DNA from: an uncultured Collinsella sp.
Lineage (GTDB): Bacteria > Actinomycetota > Coriobacteriia > Coriobacteriales > Coriobacteriaceae
DNA length: 61,699 nucleotides
Reading direction: 5' to 3'
Assembly: GCA_900541125.1 (NCBI GenBank)
Contig: UQIK01000012.1
Coordinates: 1 to 61,699 of the forward strand
Shown here: in pieces, positions 7,375 to 15,186 of the stretch
Numbering within the stretch: position 1 is the stretch's first letter
How the letters are laid out: each line of letters opens with the position of its first letter
Notes under the pieces: generated by a model
Seen by the model: only the letters and a program-made list of their open reading frames with translations
Told to the model about the DNA's origin: nothing
Databases searched by the model: none
Position numbers and translations under genes: made by a program

Positions 7375-8664
7375 TTAGCGAATGTTGTAGAACGCGGCCT
7401 TGCCGGCGTAGCGCGCGCTGCCCTCGAGCTCGTCCTCGATGCGGATGAGCTGGTTGTACTTGGCGATACGGTCGCTGCGGCACGGGGCGCCCGACTTGAT
7501 CTGGCCGGCATTGACGCCCACGACCAAGTCGGCGATCGTGGAGTCCTCGGTCTCGCCGGAGCGGTGGCTCACGATGCAGGCGTAACCGGCCTCCTTGGCG
7601 GTCTCGATGGCCTCGAGCGACTCGGTGAGCGTACCGATCTGGTTAACCTTGACCAGGATCGCGTTGGCGGCACCCAGCTCGATGCCCTTCTTGAGGCGCT
7701 CGGTGTTGGTGACGAACAGGTCGTCGCCCACCAGCTGCACCTTGTTGCCAATTCGACGGGTAAGCTCGACCCAGCCGTCCCAGTCCTCCTCGGCCATACC
7801 ATCCTCGATGGAGATGATGGGATAGGTGTCGACGAGCTTCTCCCAGTAATCGACCATCTGGGCACTCGTGTACTCCACGCCCTCACCCTTGAGCTCGTAC
7901 ATGCCGGTCTCGGCGTTGTAGAACTCGGTCGAGGCCGGGTCCATGGCGTACATGAAGTCGACGCCGGGCTTAAAGCCAGCCTTCTCGACGGCCTTGGTAA
8001 TGTACTCGAACGGCTCGGCATTGGTCTTGAGGTTGGGCGCAAAGCCGCCCTCGTCGCCCACGCCGCCGCCCAGGCCGGCCTCGTGCGGCACGCCCTTGAG
8101 GGTGTGGTAGACCTCGGCGCACCAACGCAGGCCCTCGGCAAAGCTCGGGGCGCCCACCGGCATGATCATGAACTCCTGGAAGTCGACGTTATTGTCGGCA
8201 TGCACGCCGCCGTTGAGGATGTTCATCATGGGCGTGGGCAGCAGATGGGCGTTGACGCCGCCCAGGTACTGGTACAGCGAAAGACCCGCCGACTCGGCAG
8301 CGGCGCGGGCGACGGCCAGCGACACGCCCAGAATGGCGTTAGCGCCGAGCTTGGTCTTGTTGGGGGTACCGTCCGCGGCGATCAGCGCGGCATCGACGGC
8401 GCGCTGGTCGAAGGCATCGAGGCCCACGACGGCATCGGCGCACTCGTTGTTGACGTGCTCGACGGCCTGCGAGACGCCCTTGCCCAGGTAGCGACCCTTG
8501 TCGCCATCGCGCAGCTCGCAGGCCTCAAAGGCGCCGGTCGAAGCACCCGAAGGCACCATTGCGCGGCCAAAGCTGCCGTCCTCGAGCACGACCTCGACCT
8601 CGACGGTGGGATTGCCGCGGCTGTCGAGCACCTCGCGACCGTAGACGTCCAAAATATCGCTCAT
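7375..8664 (-). CDS. eno: Enolase (phosphopyruvate hydratase)
   Basis: A 429-aa enolase covering the full family length. Visible landmarks are GNPTVEVEVVLEDGSFGRAM (N-terminal domain), the loop SGASTG, SIEDGMAEEDWDGW, LVGDDLFVTN and the catalytic HRSGETED with the Mg-binding acidic residues. It converts 2-phosphoglycerate to phosphoenolpyruvate, the donor for the several PTS systems in this window. It is monocistronic between two terminators. The promoter region carries a direct repeat at 8738-8783. Confidence 0.98.
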   Translation of the reverse strand: MSDILDVYGREVLDSRGNPTVEVEVVLEDGSFGRAMVPSGASTGAFEACELRDGDKGRYLGKGVSQAVEHVNNECADAVVGLDAFDQRAVDAALIAADGTPNKTKLGANAILGVSLAVARAAAESAGLSLYQYLGGVNAHLLPTPMMNILNGGVHADNNVDFQEFMIMPVGAPSFAEGLRWCAEVYHTLKGVPHEAGLGGGVGDEGGFAPNLKTNAEPFEYITKAVEKAGFKPGVDFMYAMDPASTEFYNAETGMYELKGEGVEYTSAQMVDYWEKLVDTYPIISIEDGMAEEDWDGWVELTRRIGNKVQLVGDDLFVTNTERLKKGIELGAANAILVKVNQIGTLTESLEAIETAKEAGYACIVSHRSGETEDSTIADLVVGVNAGQIKSGAPCRSDRIAKYNQLIRIEDELEGSARYAGKAAFYNIR

Positions 8665-8737
8665 GTTGTCTCCCTCTCACTTGGAAACGTAGTGGATGCA
8701 AGCGACCGGCTGACCGTGCACCATCGGTGCGTCTCCG

Positions 8738-8783
8738 TAAGTTAGCCATGTCGCACTTTTTGCATTATGCCCTAAGTTAGCCA
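8738..8783 (-). promoter_or_regulatory. eno promoter region with direct repeat
   Basis: The 11-mer TAAGTTAGCCA occurs at 8738-8748 and 8773-8783, 35 bp apart, on either side of a -10-like CATAAT (minus strand, read from 8762-8767). The repeat may be an operator for a regulator of enolase. No -35 match is strong. Confidence 0.4.
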
Positions 8784-8812
8784 AGGGATACACTTGATTT
8801 TCGAAAAATTTA

Positions 8813-8849
8813 GCGGGAACGGTGAGGCATGTCAGCCCGTCGTTCCCGC
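8813..8849 (-). terminator. Terminator after mazG
   Basis: GCGGGAACG (8813-8821) pairs with CGTTCCCGC (8841-8849). The minus strand then reads TAAATTTTTC. It lies immediately past the mazG stop codon. Confidence 0.75.
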
Positions 8850-8853
8850 AGTC

Positions 8854-9714
8854 TTACTCCTCCGCCTTTGCGGCATCCCACAGGTCGTTGAGGCCGTGGG
8901 TCGAAAGCTCGGCCAGATCCACGTGGGCATCGGCCGCCATCTGCTCCATCGCAGCCCAGCGACGGCGAAACTTGGCCGTGCTCGCGCGCAGGGCGCTCTC
9001 GGCGTCGATACCCTCCTTGCGCGCGACGTTGACCAGGGCAAAGAGCAGATCGCCAAACTCCATTTCGCGCTCGGGCGAGCCAGGGGCCTCGGCCTCAAAC
9101 TCGGCACGCTCCTCGGCGACCTCGTCCCACACATCCTGGACCGTCTCCCACTCAAAGCCCACGGCAGCCGCCTTGCGCGACACCTTCTGAGCCTGCATCA
9201 GCGCCGGCAGATGCGTGGGCACGCCGTCGAGCAGGCCCTCGGGCGCAGCCTCGCCTGCCGCCACGGCCTTGTCCTTGGCAGCCCTCTCGGCAAGCTTGAC
9301 CTCGTCCCAAATCTTGAGTACCTCGTCGGAACTGTCGGCATCTACATCGCCAAACACGTGCGGATGACGGCGGATGAGCTTGGCGTCGATATCACGCGCC
9401 ACGTCGGCCAGTGTAAACTCGCCGGCGTCAGCAGCAATCTGCGCATGCAGCACGACCTGCATGAGCACGTCGCCCAGCTCCTCGCGTAGGTGTGCCGCGT
9501 CGTCGGCCTCGATGCAGTCGAGCGCCTCATAGGCCTCCTCGATCATGTTCTTGCCAATGCTGCGGTGCGTCTGCTCACGGTCCCACGGGCAGCCATCGGG
9601 CTGACGCAGACGCCAGATGGTCTGCACCAGATGCTGCAGCTCGGCCGACGCATCGACCAGCGTGGACAGATCGCGCGAGCCCTCGGCATTTTGCTGAGCC
9701 ATATGCTGCGCCAT
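8854..9714 (-). CDS. mazG: MazG nucleoside triphosphate pyrophosphohydrolase
   Basis: A 286-aa protein starting at 9714 just after the stop of the phosphodiesterase gene. It contains the MazG repeat LRQPDGCPWDREQTHRSIGK, followed by EEAYEALDCIE and EELGDVLMQVVLHAQIA, with the EExxE and ExxD metal ligands. A second, less conserved MazG-like repeat (FEWETVQDVWDEVAEERAEF and MEFGDLLFALVNVARK) follows, as in full-length MazG. It hydrolyses (d)NTPs to NMPs and modulates aberrant nucleotide or ppGpp levels. It is the last gene of a three-gene run with the phosphodiesterase and the LarC-like protein. Confidence 0.95.
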   Translation of the reverse strand: MAQHMAQQNAEGSRDLSTLVDASAELQHLVQTIWRLRQPDGCPWDREQTHRSIGKNMIEEAYEALDCIEADDAAHLREELGDVLMQVVLHAQIAADAGEFTLADVARDIDAKLIRRHPHVFGDVDADSSDEVLKIWDEVKLAERAAKDKAVAAGEAAPEGLLDGVPTHLPALMQAQKVSRKAAAVGFEWETVQDVWDEVAEERAEFEAEAPGSPEREMEFGDLLFALVNVARKEGIDAESALRASTAKFRRRWAAMEQMAADAHVDLAELSTHGLNDLWDAAKAEE

Positions 9715-9716
9715 GG

Positions 9717-10265
9717 CTACTCCTCCTCCATGACCACGTGGCGGAACGCGCCGCCCTCGTAGATGCCGTAGCTGTGCGTACCGTCCTTGGGAATGCTCAC
9801 GCTGCCGGGGTTGAAGAGCCACAGGCCCGGGTACGCGGCGCTTTCCTCGTTGACCTTGATGTGCGTATGGCCGTAGACGAGCGCGGAGCCCTCGGGCAAC
9901 GCGGGCGCGTGGTCGACGCTGTTGTGCATGCCGGCGCCAAAGACATGGCCGTGCGTCAGGAACAGCTCGCGGCCGGTCTCGTCGAACAGCGTGGCATAGT
10001 CGGCCATGACGGGGAAGTCGAGCACCATCTGGTCGACCTCGGCGTCGCAGTTGCCGCGCACCGCGATGATGCGGTCGGCCAGGGCGTTGAGCAGCGGGAT
10101 TACGCGCTTGGGGGCGTAATCGCGCGGCAGGTCGTTGCGCGGACCGTGGTAGAGCAGGTCGCCCAGCAGCACGATGCGGTCGGGCTGCTGGGATTCGATG
10201 GCGGCGACCAGGCGCTCGGCCCAGTATGCCGAGCCGTGGATGTCGGAAGCGATGAGGTATTTCAT
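9717..10265 (-). CDS. YfcE-type metallophosphoesterase
   Basis: A 182-aa calcineurin-like phosphodiesterase. The start is the ATG at 10265 (MKYLIASDIHGSAYWAERL), preceded by GAAAGGACC. Motifs are SDIHG (D8, H10), LGDLLYHGPRN, VRGNCD and the C-terminal THGHVF and GHTHI, so all metal ligands of the YfcE/MJ0936 group are present. It probably cleaves small phosphodiesters, with a physiological substrate that is unknown. It is close enough to mazG (stop/start 3 bp apart) for coupled translation. Confidence 0.92.
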   Translation of the reverse strand: MKYLIASDIHGSAYWAERLVAAIESQQPDRIVLLGDLLYHGPRNDLPRDYAPKRVIPLLNALADRIIAVRGNCDAEVDQMVLDFPVMADYATLFDETGRELFLTHGHVFGAGMHNSVDHAPALPEGSALVYGHTHIKVNEESAAYPGLWLFNPGSVSIPKDGTHSYGIYEGGAFRHVVMEEE

Positions 10266-10318
10266 GGTGGTCCTTTCGGTGAGGTTGATGGGGTGGGTGT
10301 GGCGCGTCGCCGACCGTG

Positions 10319-10804
10319 TCACTCAAATTGCAGAGGCGCGGCTTGTGCTGCCTGCATCACGCGCTGGAGCGGCACACCGTGCTCGCGGGCAAGGCGGGCG
10401 CAGTCCTCGTACTCGGGCGCTGCACGCTCGCTGCCGTCGGGCAGGGTGGCCACCTTGACGAACACCTCGCCCCATGGCGTCGTTACGCGCTCAAAGCGGC
10501 GTGGTAGGCAAACGCGCTCCATAACCTGGCGACGAATGCCGTTGGTCGTGGTTTCCAAGAAGATGATCGTCTGCAGGCGCTCGATATCATCGTGCGAGCA
10601 GATTACCTGCAGCTGCCAGCCGGGGCGGCCTTTCTTACAATAGAGGGGCAGCCAGTGCACCTCGCGCGCACCCGCCTCGCGCAGGCGGTCGGCGGCGTAG
10701 GCGAGTACCTCAGGCGACGCGTCGTCGATGTCGCATTCCAGCTTGACGATGGTTTCGGGCGCATCGGTCTCGCGGGACAGCGGGGATTTGCTATCGCATG
10801 GCAT
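10319..10804 (-). CDS. Stand-alone LarC C-terminal-domain protein
   Basis: A 161-aa protein starting at the ATG at 10804 behind an AAAGGAG-type site. ECDIDDASPEVLAYAADRLR and WLPLYCKKGRPGWQLQVICS match the C-terminal part (LarC2) of the nickel-pincer-cofactor chelatase LarC (DUF111). In LarC the N-terminal part is fused or joined by a ribosomal frameshift; here no LarC1 sequence lies upstream (10805-11105 has no such frame), and no larA, larB or larE is seen. It may be a free-standing CTP- or metal-handling paralogue or a reduced LarC. The family is fairly clear; the function is uncertain. Confidence 0.75.
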   Translation of the reverse strand: MPCDSKSPLSRETDAPETIVKLECDIDDASPEVLAYAADRLREAGAREVHWLPLYCKKGRPGWQLQVICSHDDIERLQTIIFLETTTNGIRRQVMERVCLPRRFERVTTPWGEVFVKVATLPDGSERAAPEYEDCARLAREHGVPLQRVMQAAQAAPLQFE

Positions 10805-10921
10805 ACGGTCCGGCTCCTTTCCGCGCGGGCTCGTTTTGTTCATCCAAACGCTAGCACATCGGACGTGGCACAAGCGTGACTTTCGTCCGTCGCCGCCCTC
10901 GCCCCAATCCAAACGTGTACG

Positions 10922-10964
10922 TCAGCCTCCAAACATGTCATTTTTTGCAGCTTTTGGAGGCTGA
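10922..10964. repeat. 12-bp-arm palindrome in the 10805-11105 gap
   Basis: TCAGCCTCCAAA (10922-10933) pairs perfectly with TTTGGAGGCTGA (10953-10964) around a 19-nt loop with six T. ACATGT occurs at both 10933-10938 and 10968-10973. The remainder of the 301-bp divergent gap shows nothing else beyond the leader of the hisK-like gene. Confidence 0.6.
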
Positions 10965-11105
10965 TGCACATGTTTTGAGAGCGCAAGCGAGGCCGCACCG
11001 CGCGCCGCGCAGCCTTTCCAATCGATTTCGACCCCCGGCGTGCCCGGCGTGTTGAGAGCTGCGCCATTACAATGGAGCGGATTCGCTTGACGCAAAGGAG
11101 CTGCC

Positions 11106-12017
11106 ATGTCTGCTTGCCCGCTGGTCGATTGCCACACCCACACCTCGTTTTCGGACGGCCATGCCTCCTTTGAGGAAAACGTTCGCGCCGCCGCGGCGGC
11201 TGGCTGTCGGGTCATGGTCTCGACCGACCACCTCACCTTGCCCGCCAGCATGGATGCCAACTGCGAGGTGCAGGTTGTCGAGGGCGACTTGCCGGCACAT
11301 CGTCTGGCTTTTGAGGATGCCCGCAAGCTTGCCTCGCAGATCGCGTCGGAGCTCGAGCTTATCTATAGCTTTGAATGCGATTGGTACGAGGGCTGCGAGC
11401 CTTTGGTTGAGTGCTGGTCCCAGGGCGCCGTCGTGCGCCTGGGCAGTGTGCATTGGATTGGAAACCCAGGCGATATCATGGCCGGTGCCGCGGGTACGGC
11501 GGGAACAGAAAACGTCGCTCGTCCCGATACACCCGATTCCCTTTGCGGTTGGATCGACGACGACACCAACCTGCACGTTTGGGAAAACCTGGGGGTACGC
11601 GGCGTGTGGGAGCGCTACGTCGACGACTGGTGCCGCGCCTGCGAGAGCCCGCTCAACTTTGATGTGATGGCTCACCCCGACCTGGTCATGCGCTTTTCGA
11701 AGGAAGGCTTTGCGCCCGACTTTGACCCCGCACCGTTTTGGCAGCAGATGGCCGAGTGCGCGCACGATACGGGCCGCCGCGTTGAGGTCTCGACCGCCGC
11801 ACCGCGCAAGGGCCTCGACGACTACTATCCCGCGACCGGATTGCTGCGTTGCTTCGCCCACGCCGAGGTGCCGATCACTTTTGGCTCGGACGCACACCGC
11901 GTCTGCGACATCTGCTGGAACATCCGTGAGGCCCAGGCACACGCCTACGACCGTGGCTACCGAACCTTCGACATCCCCCACCCCACCGGCGAATGGGAAT
12001 CCACACCCCTCGCCTAA
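11106..12017 (+). CDS. hisK: PHP-domain histidinol-phosphatase
   Basis: A 303-aa metal-dependent phosphatase of the PHP fold. The N-terminal motif CHTHTSFSDGH carries the first metal ligands; later ligands are STDH (about 40), HWIGNPGDI, DVMAHPDLVMR and FGSDAHRVCD near the end. It removes phosphate from L-histidinol phosphate, the step before HisD. Since HisB here is only the dehydratase, this enzyme completes the pathway. It is convergent with the his operon and preceded by GGAGCTGCC as ribosome-binding site. Confidence 0.9.
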   Translation: MSACPLVDCHTHTSFSDGHASFEENVRAAAAAGCRVMVSTDHLTLPASMDANCEVQVVEGDLPAHRLAFEDARKLASQIASELELIYSFECDWYEGCEPLVECWSQGAVVRLGSVHWIGNPGDIMAGAAGTAGTENVARPDTPDSLCGWIDDDTNLHVWENLGVRGVWERYVDDWCRACESPLNFDVMAHPDLVMRFSKEGFAPDFDPAPFWQQMAECAHDTGRRVEVSTAAPRKGLDDYYPATGLLRCFAHAEVPITFGSDAHRVCDICWNIREAQAHAYDRGYRTFDIPHPTGEWESTPLA

Positions 12018-12049
12018 CTAGTCGTTTAAGAACGTCCCCAATGACTAGT
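12017..12049. repeat. Small palindrome between hisK and hisE
   Basis: ACTAGTC (12017-12023) and GACTAGT (12043-12049) enclose a 19-nt loop with AAGAACGTCCCC. The arms overlap the stop codons of both convergent genes. The loop core AACGTCCC recurs, inverted, in the hairpin at 49269-49299. Confidence 0.5.
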
Positions 12050-12362
12050 GGCGGCGAGCGTTGAGTTCGCCGGCCAGTTCGTCGAGGGTGATGCCGTAGC
12101 GCTCGAGCGTCACGAGCAGGTGGTAGACCAGGTCGCCGGCCTCGTAGCGAATATGATCGTGGTCGTTATCCTTGCAGGCCATGATGACCTCGCTCGCCTC
12201 CTCGGCAAGCTTCTTGAGCAGCTCGTCCTCGACGTCGGTCAGCAGGCGAGCGGTATAGCTCTCCTGCGGCGACGCGTCGCGACGACCGTGAATCACCTCG
12301 GCCAGACCTGTCAGCGTCTCACCGATATTTCCATCCTGAACGTTTGCGGTGCGCACACCCAT
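12045..12362 (-). CDS. hisE: Phosphoribosyl-ATP diphosphatase
   Basis: A 105-aa all-alpha NTP-pyrophosphatase-fold enzyme, the second step of histidine synthesis (PR-ATP to PR-AMP). Its signature is EDELLKKLAEEASEVIMACK with the ExxE metal ligands, followed by YEAGDLVYHLLVTLERYGI. It is separate from HisI, as in many Actinobacteria, and is the last gene of the his operon, 45 bp after hisI. Confidence 0.96.
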   Translation of the reverse strand: MGVRTANVQDGNIGETLTGLAEVIHGRRDASPQESYTARLLTDVEDELLKKLAEEASEVIMACKDNDHDHIRYEAGDLVYHLLVTLERYGITLDELAGELNARRH

Positions 12363-12407
12363 GGTTCAATCCTTTCTGGTGGCCGAGCGTCTAATCGAGC
12401 GCCCGCC

Positions 12408-12737
12408 CTACGCGAGTTTCTTAAAGAAGCAGGTACGGTTGCCGGTGTGGCAGGCCGGACCCGGCGAGTCGACCTTGACCAGCAGCGTATCGCTATCGCA
12501 GTCGGCCCAGAGCTCCTTGACCGCCTGCATATTGCCGCTCGTCACGCCCTTGTTCCAGAGCTCCTGGCGACTGCGGCTCCAAAACCACGTGGTACCGGTC
12601 TTGAGCGTCAGCCCCACCGACTCCTCGTTCATCCAAGCAACCATAAGCACCTCGCCGGTGTCATACTGCTGAACCACACAAGGAATCAGCCCCTTGGCGT
12701 CGTATGTAAGCTTTGAAGGATCGGTTATCTCTTCCAT
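12408..12737 (-). CDS. hisI: Phosphoribosyl-AMP cyclohydrolase
   Basis: A 109-aa protein starting at MEEITDPSKL (12737); the frame continues upstream through a palindrome and is not used. It carries VAWMNEESVGLTLKTG, WSRSRQELWNKG, DCDSD (Mg site) and the zinc cysteines in GPACHTGNRTCFF. It opens the PR-AMP ring in the third step of the pathway. A 141-bp gap with a structured element separates it from hisF. Confidence 0.96.
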   Translation of the reverse strand: MEEITDPSKLTYDAKGLIPCVVQQYDTGEVLMVAWMNEESVGLTLKTGTTWFWSRSRQELWNKGVTSGNMQAVKELWADCDSDTLLVKVDSPGPACHTGNRTCFFKKLA

Positions 12738-12780
12738 TTCTCTCCCCAAATTCAAACTTCGCAGGTCGGTGAGGGTTGTC

Positions 12781-12864
12781 CAGGTGCCGCAGGTTGCCGC
12801 AAAAGAGGAGCGACGCGTACTTTGGTACGCGAGCGACGGTTTGAGCGGCAAGATGCGGTGCCTG
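12781..12864. repeat. Palindromic element between hisF and hisI
   Basis: CAGGTGCCGCAGGTTGCCGC (12781-12800) and GCGGCAAGATGCGGTGCCTG (12845-12864) pair with G-T wobbles and a 2x2 internal loop. Inside is a perfect hairpin CGCGTAC-TTTG-GTACGCG. The wobble pairs suit an RNA stem in the his mRNA. It occupies most of the only long gap in the operon. Confidence 0.65.
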
Positions 12865-12878
12865 GGCAAGCCGCAGCG

Positions 12879-13661
12879 CTAAAAGTCCAGCCTCACAGGG
12901 ATGCCCTGCGACGCCATATACTCCTTCACCTGGCGAATGCTGAAAGTTCCAAAGTGAAAGACGCTCGCCGCTAGCACGGCGTCGGCCTCGCCCTCGATTA
13001 CGCCCTCGGCAAAATGCTCGAGCGTACCCACGCCGCCGCTCGCGATGACGGGAATCGGCACCGCACGCGCCACGGTGCGGGTGAGCGCCAGGTCAAAGCC
13101 AGACTTGGTGCCGTCGCGATCCATGCTGGTCAGCAGGATCTCGCCGGCGCCGCGACGGGCCGCCTCCTCGGCCCACGCCAACGCGTCGATACCCGTGGCG
13201 TTGCGGCCTCCTGCGGTAAAGACTTCCCACTTGTCGGCACCGGATGCGCCGGGCAAACCGACGCGCTTGGCATCGATCGCCACGACCACGGCCTGGCTGC
13301 CAAACGCCGCGGCAGCTTGGCTGATCAACGACGGGTCGCGCACGGCCGCCGAGTTGAGCGACACCTTGTCGGCACCGGCGGCAACCATGGTGCGCATGCC
13401 CGCAAGGTCGCGAAAGCCGCCGCCCACGGTATAGGGAATAGCGAGCTCCTCGGCTGCATGCGCCGCCATCTCGATAGTCGTCGCACGGTTGTCGCTCGTG
13501 GCGGTAATGTCCAGGAAGACGACCTCGTCCGCACCCTCGCGGTCATAGGCACGCGCCAGCTCCACCGGATCGCCCGCATCGCGTAAGCTCACAAAGTTGA
13601 CGCCCTTGACCACACGACCGTCCTTGACGTCCAGGCAGGGAATCACGCGCTTGGTAAGCAT
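12879..13661 (-). CDS. hisF: Imidazole glycerol phosphate synthase, cyclase subunit
   Basis: A 260-aa (beta/alpha)8 barrel. The start MLTKRVIPCLDVKDGRVVKG carries catalytic Asp (CLDV, D11); the second catalytic Asp lies in SMDRDGTKSGFD; phosphate loops are GGGFR and ASGGVG. It uses ammonia from HisH to form IGP and AICAR. It follows hisA by 3 bp on the minus strand and is translated in the same operon. Confidence 0.97.
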   Translation of the reverse strand: MLTKRVIPCLDVKDGRVVKGVNFVSLRDAGDPVELARAYDREGADEVVFLDITATSDNRATTIEMAAHAAEELAIPYTVGGGFRDLAGMRTMVAAGADKVSLNSAAVRDPSLISQAAAAFGSQAVVVAIDAKRVGLPGASGADKWEVFTAGGRNATGIDALAWAEEAARRGAGEILLTSMDRDGTKSGFDLALTRTVARAVPIPVIASGGVGTLEHFAEGVIEGEADAVLAASVFHFGTFSIRQVKEYMASQGIPVRLDF

Positions 13662-13664
13662 GGG

Positions 13665-14408
13665 CTACTCCTCCCCTCGGGCGGCGGCCAGCGCCTGTGC
13701 CAGCGTAAAGTTGCCTTCGTAGAGCGCACGGCCGGTAATGGCGCCTTCAATCGCGACCTCGCCCACCGCGGCCAGTGCGCGGATGTCGTCGAGCGTCGAG
13801 ATACCGCCCGAAGCCACGACGGGAAAGCCCGCGACCTCGGCCACATGGCGATACGCCGCCACATCGATGCCCGTCTGCATGCCATCGCGCGCGATGTCGG
13901 TATACACCAGATGCTTAAAGCCCAGCTCGGTAAGCTGCGCCACGGCATCGTCGAGCACCACGCCCGCGCCGTCGCGCCAGCCGTTCACCTTAACCTGGCC
14001 GTCGCGTGCGGCAATGTCGGCGACCAGCAGCTCGCCAAAGCCTTGGGCTGCCACCTCAGCAAAACCCGGCTCGGTCACCAGCACCGTGCCCAGCGCGATG
14101 CGGCGCGCACCGTAGCCGGCCAACTCGTCGATGCGCGCGAGCGAGCGGACGCCGCCGCCCACGTCCACGGACAGACCGTCGACGCCGCAGATGGCCTTAA
14201 TCGCCGCCGAGTTGGCAGCGCATGTGTCCTCGTCCTCGCCAAAGGCAGCGGACAGGTCGACGACGTGCACCCAGCTTGCGCCCTGCTCGGCAAACGAGCG
14301 AGCAACGGCCACGGGATCGTCGGAATATACCTTGCAGCGGCTGCGGTCGCCACGCTCCAGGCGCACGACTTTGCCGCCGATCAGATCGATTGCGGGAAAC
14401 AGGATCAT
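13665..14408 (-). CDS. hisA: ProFAR isomerase
   Basis: A 247-aa (beta/alpha)8 barrel related to HisF. It starts MILFPAIDLIGGKVVRLERG with catalytic D8; the second catalytic Asp is in YTDIARDGMQTG; phosphate-binding GGGVRS and ASGGIS are present. It carries out the Amadori rearrangement of ProFAR. In Actinobacteria this enzyme can also serve tryptophan synthesis as PriA. Whether it is bifunctional cannot be decided from sequence alone without knowing if trpF is present elsewhere. It overlaps the hisH stop by 4 bp. Confidence 0.93.
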   Translation of the reverse strand: MILFPAIDLIGGKVVRLERGDRSRCKVYSDDPVAVARSFAEQGASWVHVVDLSAAFGEDEDTCAANSAAIKAICGVDGLSVDVGGGVRSLARIDELAGYGARRIALGTVLVTEPGFAEVAAQGFGELLVADIAARDGQVKVNGWRDGAGVVLDDAVAQLTELGFKHLVYTDIARDGMQTGIDVAAYRHVAEVAGFPVVASGGISTLDDIRALAAVGEVAIEGAITGRALYEGNFTLAQALAAARGEE

Positions 14409-15106
14409 CGGCCAGCCTCCTCGACGATGTTGACGAAGTTCTTAAGGATGCGCTGACCCAGCGCGGAGGATTTCTCGGGATGGAACTGGCAGCCCCACAC
14501 GTTGCCATGGCGCACGATGCACGGGAAGCCCCGCGTATAGTGCGTGCGCGCCAGCACATCGGCGGCATCGGCGTCGTCGGCCACCGCATAACTGTGGGTG
14601 AAGTACATGTTGGCACCCTCGGCAAAACCAGCAAGCAGCGGATCGGCCGCGCCGGCGGGCGTCATGTGCACCTGGTCCCAGCCCACGTGCGGCACCTTCA
14701 GGCGGCTCGACTCCAAGCGTGTGCACGAGCCGCGCATAATACCCAGGCCATCGACCCAGGGACCGCCAGCCTGCTCGGAGGCGTTGCCGTCGGCGACCGC
14801 GCCCTCGTCCGCAGGCACGCCCTCGTTGCCGCGCTCAAAAAATAGTTGAAGGCCCAGGCAGATGCCGAGCAGCGGAGTTCCGGCGGCGACGGCATCGAGC
14901 ACCGCGTCTGCCTCGCCGCTCTGGCGCATAAAGGCGATCGCGTCATAGAACGCGCCCACGCCCGGGATGACCAGGCCGTCGGCGTTGCGGATCTGCTCCG
15001 GATCGTCCGACGTGCAGGCGGCGGCACCGGCGCGCGCAAGCCCGCGCGTAACGCTCGACAAGTTGCCCTTGTGGTAGTCGACCACCACAATCTTCGGTTC
15101 GCCCAC
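14405..15106 (-). CDS. hisH: Imidazole glycerol phosphate synthase, glutaminase subunit
   Basis: A 233-aa class I glutamine amidotransferase. The GTG at 15106 is preferred over an ATG at 15157, because a GGGAGGG site precedes it and the longer frame enters a palindrome. It shows IVVVDYHKGNLSSV at the N-terminus, the nucleophile elbow LLGICLGLQLFFERG (Cys in GICLG) and the catalytic HFHPEKSS-type motif (CQFHPEKSSALG). An insert of about 20 residues (VPADEGAVADGNASEQAGGP) follows the active-site helix. It supplies ammonia to HisF. Confidence 0.95.
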   Translation of the reverse strand: MGEPKIVVVDYHKGNLSSVTRGLARAGAAACTSDDPEQIRNADGLVIPGVGAFYDAIAFMRQSGEADAVLDAVAAGTPLLGICLGLQLFFERGNEGVPADEGAVADGNASEQAGGPWVDGLGIMRGSCTRLESSRLKVPHVGWDQVHMTPAGAADPLLAGFAEGANMYFTHSYAVADDADAADVLARTHYTRGFPCIVRHGNVWGCQFHPEKSSALGQRILKNFVNIVEEAGR

Positions 15107-15131
15107 GCGACCCTCCCTTTTCCCATCATCC

Positions 15132-15172
15132 AAAACCACCACAAAGGGGACAGGCACCTTCGTGGTGGTTTT
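15132..15172. repeat. Palindrome between hisB and hisH
   Basis: AAAACCACCACAAAGG (15132-15147) pairs with CCTTCGTGGTGGTTTT (15157-15172) with one mismatch and a 9-nt loop GGACAGGCA. It lies in the his operon transcript, just before the GTG of hisH. Confidence 0.6.
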
Positions 15173-15186
15173 TACCCTTGTGGCGG

